DNA of 64,000 nt from Siphonodentalium dalli (GCA_032622095.1 CP136068.1:153909151-153973150), one strand, 5' to 3'; numbered from the stretch's first letter, positions 45,272 through 57,804 are shown. The notes: generated from the sequence alone by a model not told the origin. A program made the numbers and translations.

Positions 45272-46285
45272 CAACCCTTCATTAAACATACAAATTATTT
45301 TAACAAGACAACATGAGGCTGTTAATGAGTTTATTGAGGAACATACAGGGTTTTTTTTGTCATATTTGATGATGCTTTTATTTTATAGTTCTGTTTTCAT
45401 GGTTGAGGAGAACATCATTTACATGAACAGAATGCATACATGTATGGGACATCTACATGTATATGGATTTGTTAATATGGCACAGTAGGAACGCTGTAAT
45501 TCTAGGAACAGGTTTGTAACAGAGAATAAAGTTGATATTTTCAGATATTTCATATCCAAATTGGGAGCACGCATCATCAATTGCAATTTGTTTATCAGCA
45601 ACATAATAAAAATAGGTCCCAATTTAAGTATTAAAATGTTTATATTCAGATAGCCTGTGTGTATTACACTCAATATATCCTGCTCGGTGATTGATCAACT
45701 GCTAATTGGGTCACACGTTTCATAATTCATATTCCAATAAAACGCACCACAACATGAACCAACATGACACATCTTAATGACTAAAAGTGGTTGATACAAT
45801 ACAGGTATAGTTACACTATTAATTAAGATGCCTTTTGGGGTCATCGGCCATTCACGGAAATTTGTATGTTTGACAACAATTTGGACACATTTTATGCATA
45901 AATCCTTGGGGGTATCATGAACCTGTGCCATTTGTGAAAAATCTAAATGGACTACCTATACTTTTTGTGAGTTATTATATTATCAAAGTACTAGCTAATA
46001 TAGCTATGCTGCTTCATTGTTGAAAGTCTTGATCAAAATCCACAAACCCGTATTTTTATTTTAAATGACCGAATATAGCCAAAAATTATTGTGAAAACAG
46101 CCTGTTTCTGAGTATTGGTCCTGTGAACTATTTTCGTGTTGTCACCTGTTCATGTTTTCAGAATTGCAGGTTATGCTTGTTAAAAAGTCTACATGTATAT
46201 CAGGTATCTACCATGAAACAGGACATAAACATAGAAAGCATGTATTTTTTTTAAGTCAGAGCCCTGACGCTGGCTTTTGAATCTG
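45272..46285. other. Stretch without recognised gene
   Basis: No gene, RNA or clear element seen; short frames have no recognisable domain. Confidence 0.35.
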
Positions 46286-46563
46286 TTAACCCTTTCATGA
46301 CGGGAGCTGCATTGGTGCAGCATTAAAGATCATGTGCCAGTGCATTAACTTACATACATGTATGCTAGTCTCCCATAGAGAGCCTCGCATATATAAAAGA
46401 ATGCACTGGCTTACAAGGTCAAGGTAAACATTGTTAGGCCAATGTACATGTATATCCCCTTAATGTATATATGCGAGGCTCCCTGCATATATACATGTAT
46501 AAGAGAATGCATCGGCACAGTGTTTTCACAAATTTCAGGAAGCTCCAGTCATGGAAGGGTTAA
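46286..46563. mobile_element. TTAA MITE, family P1
   Basis: TTAACCCTTTCATGACGGGA to CATGGAAGGGTTAA. Cassettes contain small ACATGTAT insertions or duplications (about 46352-46360, 46444-46452 and 46489-46500). Confidence 0.85.
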
Positions 46564-46989
46564 TGGGCTAAAATGCATATTCACATTAAATACCCTTGAT
46601 AATAGTGTAACGATACCACACTACATTACGTCTTTGAAATAAGACACTGTTTCGTATCTTCCATAACAGGAAGCATGAATAAGAACTCAATTTACATTCT
46701 ATTTTGTTTTTATCTATTTGACTTCTTTAAACTAATACTAGAATTTTCCTAGTTTTTTTCTTTCCAGAAGCAGAACAAATGTTTCATTCATGTGGCTGGC
46801 AATTATCGGAGCGGGATTGTAGATAGATCTTCTCGACTGGTTTCAGTTATACTGGCTGAAATATACAGTTGTTGCACAAAAACTAACAATAGTGTAATAC
46901 ATCTACTGCATGGGAATAGGATGTGGTTTTACATTATTAGTTGTATTGTTAACCCTTCGTTACCAATTACAAATGAATTTCCAGGACCT

Positions 46990-47204
46990 CACAGTAATGC
47001 CTTAAATAATCGACTCCTTAACCACAGCAGAATTATGGGTAATTTTTCAGGATTTAGTCGGAAATATAGCTTGTTGCCATTCATCGGAAAGCCCTCATTG
47101 AGAGCTTTCCAATGAATGGCCACAAGCCATATTTCCGTCTAAATCCTGAAAAATAACCCATAATTCTGCTGTGGTTAAGGAGTCGATTATTTAGGGCATT
47201 ACTT
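46990..47204. mobile_element. Family C Tc1-like hairpin MITE
   Basis: CAGTAATGCCTTAAATAATC to 'tatttagggcattact'; arms about 100 bp. Confidence 0.85.
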
Positions 47205-48127
47205 TCAGCTGCCTAGTAATGTATCTCATCTGTGACAAGGGATGCAGCTTTATATAGTGCACTTAAAATGAAGACACTGTTTCTTACTATTATCTTCAAA
47301 ATGAGAACTATTAAATATGAACTGACTGTGTTTTTAAATTACATTTTAGATATATTTGCTCTTAAAGACACGAATGGCCTTCGTTATAATTTAGAAATAA
47401 CAGTTACCAAATTATGAAAATTTCCTCTAGAATATACTAATAATATAGTAAATGATAGTATGAATGCGATATGATCCACAAAACACACTTGTGTGAACGG
47501 AGCATTTGTTTATATACAGTACCTATTTAGGAGAGTGATTCACCGTGACCCATTCAACACCCGAATCTTTAGTGGCGAGATTAACCGGTATGTTGTAAAC
47601 AATTTGGTGGCTCTTTCTATCCAAATGTCACTTTATAGTGGGGGTCTCACCAGTGTTGAGTGTTTTGCTTATAGCATATTCTTTATGTACTGATTGTTTA
47701 CATAGGAGTACATAGGAGCACTAACATGGCAATAACATGCAATTTACGGGATAATTATTATTTGTATAAGAAGAAAGTTTGTCTATAATACAACATTCTT
47801 TCTGTTTATGGAGGTTTTAATGGATGTGACTATTTAATAGCAAAGGCTAATGCTTATGGTATCTAAATCAAATCTATTATATAGCAAGATACCACATAAA
47901 ATTAAGTGTGGGGTGTAATTATAACTGTATAAACCTTAATCAAAACAAGAGTTATTTCTTAAATAAATATCACCCAAGACATAAGAAAAACATTTGGTGT
48001 AAATATTGGTGTCACTTATAATTGACTTAAAAGTGATTAAAAAGAAGGCTTTCCAACAGAAAACTGCACATTTATCACTGTCAAACTGCATAGAATTAAA
48101 AAATAGTGACTATGTTGTCTCACAGTC
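47205..48127. other. Stretch without recognised gene
   Basis: A/T-rich, no coding exon or element recognised. Confidence 0.35.
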
Positions 48128-48391
48128 TTAACCCTTCCATGACTGGAGCTTCCTGAAATTTTGCAAAAACCTGGTGCCAATGCACTCTCTTATATATGCC
48201 TCCATGTGAATCTCACAAAGGGAGCCTCTCATATCTAAGAGAATACATTGGCCTAACAATATTTACCTTGGCCAGTGCATTATCTTATTTATGCGAGGCT
48301 GAGCCTATGGGAGACTCACATATATAAGAGACTGCACTGGCGCATGATCTTTAATGCTGCACCAGCACAACTCCCGTCATGAATGGGTTAA
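48128..48391. mobile_element. TTAA MITE, family P1 (reversed)
   Basis: TTAACCCTTCCATGACTGGA to GTCATGAATGGGTTAA; both cassettes degenerate. Confidence 0.82.
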
Positions 48392-48456
48392 AGGGTGGAC
48401 AAAAATTGAAAGAAAAATTATTTGTTGTGACATACATGACAGAGGATTCTGTTTAC

Positions 48457-48856
48457 TTAACCCTTTACCCAACAAACCGGCCAAAACCGGCCAAGTAAAG
48501 CTTCAACAGCCTAAAATATCTTCGGTCTGTCTCAATAGAACCATACAAATATGGATATCATTGGAACCGGCTCATTGACCACATTGTGATGGTTACAGTT
48601 ATGCCCTGTGCCAATGCATTCTCTTATATATGCGAGTCGACCATAGGTCGCCTCGCATATATAAGAGAATGCATTGGCCTAAAAAAAATCTTTTTTTAAC
48701 ACTTTTTACCATTTTTTCTTACATTCTTTAACAATTTTATAATTTTTAATGTGTTAAGCCAATGCATTCTCTTATATATGCGAGGCGACCTATGGTCGAC
48801 TCGCATATATAAGAGAATGCATTGGCACAGGGCCGTTCTGTTGGGTAAAGGGTTAA
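48457..48856. mobile_element. TTAA MITE, family P2, full length
   Basis: TTAACCCTTTACCCAACAAA to CTGTTGGGTAAAGGGTTAA, two near-perfect cassettes. A 'ccatacaaatatggatatca' segment lies between the left end and the first cassette. Confidence 0.88.
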
Positions 48857-48879
48857 GTGTCTTTAACTCAGAGTTAACA

Positions 48880-48896
48880 CCCCCCCCCCCCCCCCC
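48880..48896. repeat. Poly-C run (17 bp)
   Basis: Uninterrupted C17, immediately after TTAACA. Length is likely to be variable or mis-sequenced. Confidence 0.9.
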
Positions 48897-49454
48897 ACAG
48901 ATCCTGTATAGAAAGTACAGGTTAATAAACTTTATATATATAGAATGAAACAATCATCTATCTTAGCATGCTACTTCATGAAAATTCATGGTACATACAT
49001 GATTTAACAGAAATGTACTCACTGACTTACTGAACACTTGAGGAGAATGTAATGTACTTCAATGATAGGGACCAATCCAATCAAGATATAAAGAGAGATA
49101 CTTCTGAAATACTCCAATAAAATGTAGCTTATACTGCAGCAATAAAACCAATTCCCGTCACAAGATAAAGTAGCGAATCTATGTACTTAAACCTCGAGGG
49201 AATGTGACTTGTTTCACTTTAATACCTCGAGTACATAATAAGAGTGGTACACCTTGTAATGTTTGTGGGCAACGGTTTGAAAAGAAGTACATTGAGTTTA
49301 TAGCCATCATAATTGGTATGGAATTCGTGACTGGTTACACAGTACTGAGATAAGCCGCAGACTATACACCTACATAACACACATAATGGCTTCGTTCATG
49401 ATAACTGATCAGTACGTGATTGAATCTGATACTTTTGATTGTATTTTTGTGGTA

Positions 49455-50121
49455 TTGATCTATGAATTTGTGAGTCGGCCTATGATTATAATTTGTGGTT
49501 AGTCATTATAGGGAGGTGCACACTATCTGTGATAGACTCTTTTACATTGAAGACCCTTCCTATAGTCTTCAATGTCATTAAGAGAATTGCACCCTGAACA
49601 GCAGGTGCCTACATTGTCAGTACATGACTCTTGCATTATGTAACAAATGAATTTATGATTCACTTTCAAGTGGGGATTGCAATATTCATTGCTTGGACAA
49701 AATCAAATTGACTTTTTTGAGTTCCATGAGTTCAGTATGACATCACAATGTACTATTTTATAACATTTACTGATTTAAAACTGCGCCCTTATATCAACGG
49801 TGCCTCAGAGCACATTGAGAAAGTTCTTAAGTGAAGACTGGAAATAGGTTGATAACTTTCAGATATTTTAATTTCCAACCCATATCTTTATGTAATACAT
49901 GTGGTTTTTTGTTATTAACAATTGAAATTTTAATTCTAGTAATATATGAATTTGTGAGTCGGCCTATGATTATAATTTGTGGTTAGTCATTATAGGGCAG
50001 TGCACTCTATCTCTGATTTTTACATTAAAGACCATCCTAGTCTTCAATGTCGATCATTAAGAGAATTTCACCCTGAACGGCAGGTGCCTACATTGTTAGT
50101 ACATGACTCTTGCATTATGTA
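49455..50121. repeat. Direct duplication, two copies of about 180 bp
   Basis: 'gaatttgtgagtcggcctat' through 'catgactcttgcattatgta' occurs at 49465-49642 and 49948-50121 with small indels. Confidence 0.85.
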
Positions 50122-50287
50122 AACGAGAGGCCGATCACGATCGGCAGATGTTAACCCATCCCTTGGCGATAAAAATTTAATATGATCGGATAAATGAGAG
50201 TTTTGGTGTTGAATTATAGAGTATACTGTTATGTACTATTATAGACAAATGTACATAACACAAATTATTGGAATTTATGGGTCACTG

Positions 50288-50364
50288 GCATTTATATAAG
50301 AGAATGCACTGGTACAGGATCTGTAATGCTAAACCGCCACAGCCAGCAAGTCCGTGGGTTAAAT
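50288..50364. mobile_element. Family P1 terminal fragment
   Basis: One cassette arm 'tataagagaatgcactggta' followed by 'ggatctgtaatgct' and 'gtgggttaa'. Confidence 0.6.
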
Positions 50365-51074
50365 GTGTAGGTGTGCCCTGGACATGGAATACTTGGGTTA
50401 AGAGAGTCCAATTTAAGTTTACAATAATAATGTGTCCTAGTATACAGATAAGCAACCTCACCACTGACCCATTAATATCAATTATATAGCACAGCTGTCA
50501 AAAAATCACAGGAATTGTTTATGTTGAACACTGACCTCTATTAAACCAATAACAATTATAATGATATCAGACCATCTGAAGATATAACTCTGCAGCACAC
50601 CAATGTCCAAGTCTACTGTTAATATCATGTGATGTTTATTGTTGAATCTTTATTTTAAATTAGATACCACAGGCTTCTTTATCAGATTATTTGCACATTG
50701 GCATAAGAAAAATCAGAAAATAATATAGCTTTATCTGAAAGTTTATCAATAGCTACTAGTAAGTAGTCCAAATGCAATTGGTGAATTGGATTTAATGTTG
50801 CTCCAAACAGATTTACCAGTACATAACACAAGATTTTGGACCGATTTAATCAAATTTGGTGTGGTGATTCGGGGTACCCTTGGCAGAGTTATAATGGTTA
50901 TAATTGTTTTTAATTATTTAAAAAAATTAAAGGGACACATTGGAAATCTTTTTATCAACTTGTATCATAATCATCAATATCTAAATGAAAACAAATGACA
51001 ATGTCAATGACATTTTTTTTATTATTATTATAAAAGTTAAAAAAAAATAAAAATTTAAATCGATTTTTTTCTTC

Positions 51075-51383
51075 AATTTATTTTTCGAAAAAGGGTCATA
51101 ACTCCTTTAAAATAAATCGGATCAAACCCATATTCGAACTAGATCTGTATTTTGGGCTGTGAAACTCACATACCAAATTTGGTTCCAATCAGATAAAAAA
51201 TGTTTGAGTTATGGCAGAATGTGTGAATTTTAAGTAGAAAAAGGGCCATAACTCTGTAACAAAAACTCGGATCAAACCCAAATTCGAACTCGATCTGTAT
51301 TTTGGGTTGATATACCCATATACAAAATTTGCTTCTGATTGGATAGAAAATGTTTGAGTTATCGCATTACACGTGAAGTGTCT
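51075..51383. repeat. Repeat with 'gggccataactc' units
   Basis: Two units of about 150 bp, each with 'aaagggtcataactcc' or 'aaagggccataactct', 'ttcgaactagatctgtattt' and 'aatgtttgagttat'. It leads directly into the GACG microsatellite, a repeat architecture frequent in bivalve genomes. Confidence 0.65.
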
Positions 51384-51440
51384 ACGGACGGACAGACGGA
51401 CGGACGGACGGACAGACGGACGGACGGACGGACGAACGAC
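51384..51440. repeat. (GACG)n microsatellite
   Basis: Tetranucleotide run GACGGACGGACAGACGG and so on; tail of the preceding repeat. Confidence 0.9.
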
Positions 51441-51876
51441 GAGTGGTCAATCCGTGGTATGGGTAAACATAAAAATGAATTTATGATTCACTTTCAAGTG
51501 AAGATAGTGATAATTAATGCAATCTACATTGCTTGGACAAAATAAAATTGACTTTATTGAGTTCTGTGAGTTCAGTGTAACATCACACTGCACTATTTCT
51601 TCAAGTTTACCAATTTAAACCTGGGCCCTAATATCAACGGTGCCTCAGAGCATATTGGGGTAGCAGACCTATATATAACCACCCCAACCTCACCTTTCTG
51701 CACTATGCTGATGTTTGTACAAATACATGTAATCATTTTGTACCCTACCCTTGATGAACCTGGATAAAATTTTCAGAAGAAATTTCACAACTGAACCACC
51801 ATTAGTTCTTAATTCACGACTGGAAATTAGGTTGATAACTTAGTGATATTTGAATTTCCAACCTACCGTTATGTAA

Positions 51877-51990
51877 TACAGTAATGCCCTAAATAATTGA
51901 CTCCTTAACCACAGCAGAATTATGGGTAACTTTTCAGGATTTAGTCGGAAATATGGCTTGTTGCCATTCATCGGAAAGCTAGCTCTCAGT
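51877..51990. mobile_element. Family C left half, truncated
   Basis: TA-CAGTAATGCCCTAAATAATT and the whole left arm, then breaks after 'cggaaagctagctctcagtg' into a duplicated genomic segment. Confidence 0.85.
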
Positions 51991-52336
51991 GATTCACTTT
52001 CAATATTCAATGCAAAATACATTGCTTCGACAAAATAAAATTCACATTGTTGAGTTCTGTGAACTCATGCGGTATGACATCACACTGCACTATTTCATCA
52101 AGTTTACCAATTTAAACTTGTGCCCTCATATCAAAGGTGCCTCAGAGCACTTTGGGATAGCAGATCTGTCCACAACAACTTCACCATTCTGCACAAGGCT
52201 GATATGTGTAGAAATACATGTAATCATCTTGTACCCCACCCCTAACTATCTGGATTAAATTTTCAGCAGAAATTTCACAACTGAATCAGCATATGTTCTT
52301 AATTCAAGACTGGAAAATTGGTTGATATCTATGTGA

Positions 52337-52540
52337 TACAGTAATGCCCTAAGTAATCGACCCCTTAACCACAGCAGAATTATGGGTAACTTTTCAGGAT
52401 TTTGTCGGAAATATGGCTTGTTGTATTCATCGGAAAGTTCTCAATCCAATGAATGGCAACAAGCCATATTTCCGACCAAATCCTGAAAAGTTACCCATAA
52501 TTCTGCTGTGGTTAAGGGGTCGATTACTTAGGACATTACA
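52337..52540. mobile_element. Family C Tc1-like hairpin MITE
   Basis: CAGTAATGCCCTAAGTAATC to 'gattacttaggacattac'; the central loop is shortened. Confidence 0.84.
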
Positions 52541-53130
52541 AACTGACATTATCAACGTTAATTTATAGTAGGAAAGGACCATGAGCATATATCTTAATCT
52601 CGAAATGTGAATTTGGTATCATGGAAAACTATTCTTGCTAGAATGGACTATAAGAACAGTGCCTCCTATCATATCATGTTGAGGTTAATGATACTGATAC
52701 TGATAATTTAAGTGCTGTTATCATAAGATAATATACATTACATCAGACTGGGTGGAGGTACTGGCTTGTATGAGTGTTCATTACTTCAATGTGCATAACA
52801 AATACTCGTTTCTTATCAAAATGTCCTGGTTCGAACCAGGTTCCACCTCGTCTAGCACAGACTGCGATGATGATATCCAGGACCACTGCAGTTTACAGGG
52901 GCATCCTTTTCTAGAGAAGCAAGATTTTCTCAAAGAAATTTAATTAAAAATACAGTAAACTGACAATATCAACGTTTGCAGGAGGAAATGTCTAAACCAT
53001 TCCTACGAACGTAAAAAAAACAACTTAATGTACCTACGGAACTGAGTATCTTTATCTCAAACAGTGAATTTGGCATCATGTAAAACCAATTTTTGTTTCA
53101 ATTTCCTCCAGAAAGCTAGTCTACGGTATA
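52541..53130. repeat. Diverged direct duplication
   Basis: 'aaactgacattatcaacgtt' at 52550 and 'aaactgacaatatcaacgtt' at 52958, each followed by 'gtgaatttggtatcatg'-like text. The intervening frame at 52752-52943 has no recognised domain. Confidence 0.6.
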
Positions 53131-53364
53131 TTATATAGTTACTTGCTGGAGTGTCAATGTGAATATTTATCATTTTCCCAATCCCAAAAGTTTTTAAGCG
53201 CAACATTGGTTGAGATCTTACTTCCAATGCTTCATGCTTGGTTTATTTTCATACACATAGACCTACCATATTGGCAATATTCCATGACACCATGACTACA
53301 CTATTATATCGCTTACGACTGAAAGGTTTAAAAAAAAATTTTTTTTTAAATAAAATCCCTGCCT

Positions 53365-53526
53365 GCCTACATTGGCCTAGCTAACAATATTTACCTTGAC
53401 CTTGTAAGCCAGTGCATTGTTCTAAATATGTCAGGCTCCTTATGGGATACTCTCATATATAAAAGAATGCACTGGCACAAGATGTATAATGCTTCACCAG
53501 CGCAGCACCCATCATGAAAGGGTTAC
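53365..53526. mobile_element. Family P1 right part (reversed, truncated)
   Basis: 'cattggcctagctaacaata' linker, one cassette and 'catcatgaaagggtta'. Confidence 0.75.
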
Positions 53527-54030
53527 ATGCAAACAATGGGAAATTGAACTGTTTTACAATGTCTATTGTCAAGTGGTTAATTGCAGGTATGTTATAATAA
53601 TGTATTTTGAGGGTAGACCTACCCACACATACTGTAGAAGTTTATGATTGTTGTACCCCAAGATAATAAACATTGATAGAATTCCCTACAGAACACACGA
53701 TTTTCTCTTGTTGCTTCCTATATATTTATTATGTGAGATACTATAAATAAGCCAGGTAAATAATGCTTGCGTTATTTGCATCATGACTGACGGGTACTCT
53801 GATTGATGGTTGTTTTCCTGCACCAGCTAATTTACCTTCTCATTGGCATGCAGAACATCTGGGCAAACCACAATATTAGTGCCACAAGTCAGGACATAGC
53901 CCAGAGTGCAATAGCAAATATCAGTGTATAAACTGTATAAACAATATTATTATTATCATGTCACTTCATGAGATACTATTAATTCAAGTACTGTTATCAT
54001 CTACAACAAATCAGTCACCTCAGTATACAA
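53527..54030. other. Stretch without recognised gene
   Basis: No element or gene recognised. Confidence 0.35.
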
Positions 54031-54307
54031 TTAACTCTTTAATGATGGGAGCTGCGCTGGTGCAGCATTAATGACCCTGTGCCATAGCATTCTCTTACAT
54101 ATGCGCGTCTCCCATAGGGAGCATCGCATATATAATTAAGAGAATGTACTGACTTACAAGGTCAAGCCTCAAGGTAAGTATTGTTAGGACAATGCATTCT
54201 CTTATATATGTGAGGCTCCCTATGGGAGACTCACATATATAAGAGAATGCATTGGCACAGGGTTTTTTCCCACAAAATTTCAGGAAGCTCCAGTCATGGA
54301 AGGATCG
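54031..54307. mobile_element. TTAA MITE, family P1
   Basis: TTAACTCTTTAATGATGGGA to 'cagtcatggaagga'; the second cassette has both arms changed to TGTGAG/CTCACA. Confidence 0.82.
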
Positions 54308-54376
54308 ACTTTCTATACTGAAAGGATTCTCCCATTCAGTTACAAAACAACAAATTGGAATGGTCTATTAATTTCT
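54308..54376. mobile_element. Family P4 fragment
   Basis: 'ctttctatactgaaaggatt' and 'ttggaatggtctattaat' match P4 ends. Confidence 0.6.
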
Positions 54377-54486
54377 CAGTGAGAGCTTTCCAGTGAATGG
54401 CAACAAGCCATATTTCCGACTAAATCCTGAAAAATTACCCATAATTCCGCTTTGGTTAAGGAGTCGATTATTTAGAGAATTACTGC
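54377..54486. mobile_element. Family C right half, truncated
   Basis: 'ctcagtgagagctttccagt' through 'gtcgattatttagagaatta'; left arm absent. Confidence 0.82.
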
Positions 54487-54630
54487 ATGTATATCAGAAA
54501 CATGTTTATTATTATTAATTAGAAATTAGTACATAAAGGGTTAAAGATGGTGGCTCTGCTGCCTGTATGTAGATTCCATGGTATGAACTCATAGTCACAT
54601 GTGTTCACCACAAATTAGGTTTCTGCTAGT

Positions 54631-54893
54631 ATTCAAGTCTTGAAATAGTGTGTCTGTCATTTGCAGAATGAGGTTCCCAGAGGGTGAATTTAGTGATGCT
54701 ACCCCGCATAGCGGGCTAGCATCACCAAATTCACCCTCTGGGAACCTCATTCTGCTGAGGTGTAAGCAGAATGAGGTCCACAGAGGGTGAATTTGGTGAT
54801 GCTAGCCTGCTATGCGGGGTAGCATCACTAAATTCACCCTCTGGGGACCTCATTCTGCAAATGATAGGCACACTATTTCAAGGCTTGCTAGTA
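54631..54893. mobile_element. Family D foldback, compact double hairpin
   Basis: 'caagtcttgaaatagtgtgt' to 'cactatttcaaggcttg', two hairpins; near-identical to 36113-36375, suggesting recent amplification. Confidence 0.87.
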
Positions 54894-55130
54894 TTTAATG
54901 ATAATTGTTTAATTGGAACTGCAGCTACAGTAATGTTGTGGAATGCATGTCTAAACAATTACGGAGGATATTAACCACCTGCATTCTTAAAAGCAGCAAA
55001 TGCAAAAATAGAATTACTGTTATCTCAGGAATTAATCTAATTCCACTCCATCAATTCCACCATGCTGATTGGAGATACAGCTATTGGAAATTTATAGGTG
55101 GTTTGATCTTTGAGAATATTGCCAAATAAT

Positions 55131-55415
55131 TTAAACCATTCATGATGGGAGCTGCGCTGGTGCAGCATTTAATATCCTGTGCCAGCAGGTGCCAGTGCAT
55201 TAATTTTCTGATATGCGAGTCCCCCATAGGGATGTGTTCACATATATAAGAGAATGCACTGGCTTACAAAGTCAAGTTAAATATTGTTAGGCCAATGCAT
55301 TCTCTTATAAATGTGAGACTCCCTATGGGAGACTCACATATATAAGAGAATATGCATTGGCACAGAGTTTTCGTAAAATTTCAGGAATCACCCGCTCCAG
55401 TCATGGAAGCGTTAA
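55131..55415. mobile_element. TTAA MITE, family P1
   Basis: TTAAACCATTCATGATGGGA to CATGGAAGCGTTAA, two cassettes. Confidence 0.82.
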
Positions 55416-55540
55416 ACATAAGCCATCAATTCATGAAATACTATACAACAATTGGCTGCCCTTTAATTAGGAAGATCAAATATATTCCAATAAAGTTTCA
55501 TCATCCAATTGATAATGACATCAAGTTTAGATTTAATGTG

Positions 55541-55825
55541 TCTGACATTCAAAGAAAGAGGTCCTCAGAGGGTGAACTTAGTGATTATCCTGCTATTCCT
55601 CTGGAAAGTATCTTTATTATCAAATTTATAAGTGCCCAATAGGTGCACATCACCATCATCACTATCTGGAACTTAGATCTGAGTCTAGAAATCCCATAGC
55701 ATATGAGGCCATGCAGAATGAGGTCACCAGAGGGTGAATTTAGTGATGCTATATATAGCCTGCTGTGGGGGGGGGGGGGGTAGCTTCACTAAATTCACCC
55801 TCTGGGGACCTCATTCTGCAAATAT
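55541..55825. mobile_element. Family D foldback, degenerate
   Basis: 'gaggtcctcagagggtgaac' and a later GCAGAATGAGGTCACCAGAG hairpin with a G14 run in its loop (55767-55780). Confidence 0.75.
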
Positions 55826-55913
55826 TCAGCGCCATATGATATTTTGATGCCCACAACCCATCAGTCTAATTAGAACTACTGTAGAACATTTATTCATTTC
55901 AATCAACCAAGCC

Positions 55914-56545
55914 AGATTTCAGTGTGCCTGTCATTTGCAGAATGAGGTCCCAAGAGGGTGAGTTTAGTGACGGTAATATAGCAGGTTATCATCACCAAAT
56001 TCACCCTCTGGGGACCTCATTCTGCATGGCCTCATCTGCTATGGGAGACATAGACTAAGATTGAAGTACCTAAATGGTGAATATTGTGATGTACATGTAC
56101 AGCAATTGAGAACCTTGATTATGCAATGTGTATATATATATATAGTCTGCCAATTTGGGGATACAGAGAAACTAAACTAATAAAGAAATAGAATCTATGT
56201 GAAGAAGTTTCTATAGAAATTTGATAATAAAGAAACTTTTCAGTAAAGATGAGGCCTAAGCAGAACTTCTTCACATCGATTCTATTTCTTTTTTAGTTTA
56301 GTTTTTCTTTATCCCCAAATTAGCAGAAGACACATTGCATAATGGGTGTACATCACAATATTCACCATTTGGGAACCTCAATCTGAGTCTATGTCTGCCA
56401 TAGCAGATGAGGCCATGCAAAATGAGGTCCCAAGAAGGTGAATTTTAAGTGATGCTAGCCCACTTTGGGGGATATTGTCACTAAATTCACCCACTGGGGA
56501 CCTCATTCTGCAAATGACAGGCACACTATTCTCAAGCCTGCAATC
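55914..56545. mobile_element. Family D foldback, long form
   Basis: Outer 'cagtgtgcctgtcatttgca' and inverted 'tgcaaatgacaggcacacta'. Two GCAGAATGAGGTCCC-type hairpins. The middle region is duplicated in opposite orientation ('gatacagagaaactaaacta' and 'agtttagtttttctttatcc'). Confidence 0.8.
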
Positions 56546-57562
56546 AACATACTTTGATTGAAATAAAATCTTAGTCCAGTTTTAATTAGACTGGCAACCC
56601 ATGTATCATTGAGCATGAATTAATAAATCAGGTATGATGTCATTAGGGTAAAAATGAGCATCTGGTCAAAAGTATGACAGAGCTCTTTGCAATTCTATAC
56701 TTCTCATTTTTCAAACATAACTGGCAAACATCTGTTTATATTCATCACAATAAGTATATGTACATGTCAGGGAAATTTCCAGGGCTGTTTTGTTACCTGT
56801 TACAGGTATGGGCGCCCAAACTTGAGAAGCCTAAATGACCCCAAACTCCTAGTGGACAGTATTGAGTCAACCTGAATTTTCAAGGCAATTCAACAATATG
56901 CGCTGTAAATAAACATCTGCAGTTGCAATTCAGCCTTCATTTGCATGTTGAATTTTTAAATCAGAAATATTATGTCATATTTATAATATATGCATCTGTA
57001 CTAGTATCTGTGTTGGTTCGGTGTAGAAGCCGTATTTTAAAGTTATATTGGGATATCGGTACACAGTCCTTCCCAGGAGACGGGAGTGATTGCTCTCGCA
57101 CCCGTATGCACTCGTAATTTTCAATTCACGGGTGCTGAAATTCGTACCCGTCCCTCTTTGCAAAATACTAATGGAGACTATAATTGTTGGTTCAATATTG
57201 AATTATTTTAAGGTTTATTTAGATCCTTTACCATCTCAGTTCAACTGTGGCATATTAAGGTGTAACTCTACATACCGGTAGGTCTATTCCACAATGACTT
57301 TTTGTTTGAGCAAAAACCCAACTTTCAATTATAGTATGGGTGCCATATTACACCCGTCTTCTGCATTACGGGAGCAAATAAATGCTCTCGCTGTGTTTTC
57401 CTCATGGGCAGGACTGGGTACATCCTCTGCTGGAAACAGGTGTCCCCAAATTATCTCTGGATTCTTCCCTGGTACATGTGCCATACAAAAACAGATGCAT
57501 GAAGAGAAAGACAAAAAAATCCTGACTCTGTTTTTTTTAAAGTTGAAGACACAATCACAATT
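56546..57562. other. Stretch without recognised gene
   Basis: Two modest frames on opposite strands (57294-57566 and 57329-57514) overlap with no recognised domain. 57080-57170 has several CACCCGTA/ACGGGTG inverted motifs. Possibly an unrecognised exon or repeat. Confidence 0.35.
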
Positions 57563-57804
57563 TTAACCCTTTGAGTGCCAGGGGCCGATCTCATCGGCCC
57601 TAAACCTACAAAATAAGTCTGTTAAAGAATATAAGAAGAAATTATTAAAATTGTAAAAAATTGTAAAAAAAAGTAAAATTGTTAGGCCAATGCATTCTCT
57701 TATATATGCGAGGCGACCTATGGTCGACTCGCATATATAAGAGAATGCATTGGCACAGGGTATATGGGTTGATACAAAAATCGACCTGGCACTCAAAGGG
57801 TTAA
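57563..57804. mobile_element. TTAA MITE, family P3
   Basis: TTAACCCTTTGAGTGCCAGG to CTGGCACTCAAAGGGTTAA, the best-preserved P3 copy. One near-perfect cassette at 57684-57755. Confidence 0.88.

Larger units (their letters stand above)
49643..52345. repeat. Segmental duplication, three diverged copies
   Basis: 'tgattcactttcaagtg' through 'ggttgataact' occurs at 49653-49910, 51480-51870 and 51989-52335. The second and third copies share 'aaatacatgtaatcat' and 'gaaatttcacaactgaa' sections. Confidence 0.82.

Noticed and set aside
52752-52943. Possible small exon with an acidic DCDDDIQD segment
   Set aside because: No splice or similarity support; it sits between two diverged copies of a local duplication.
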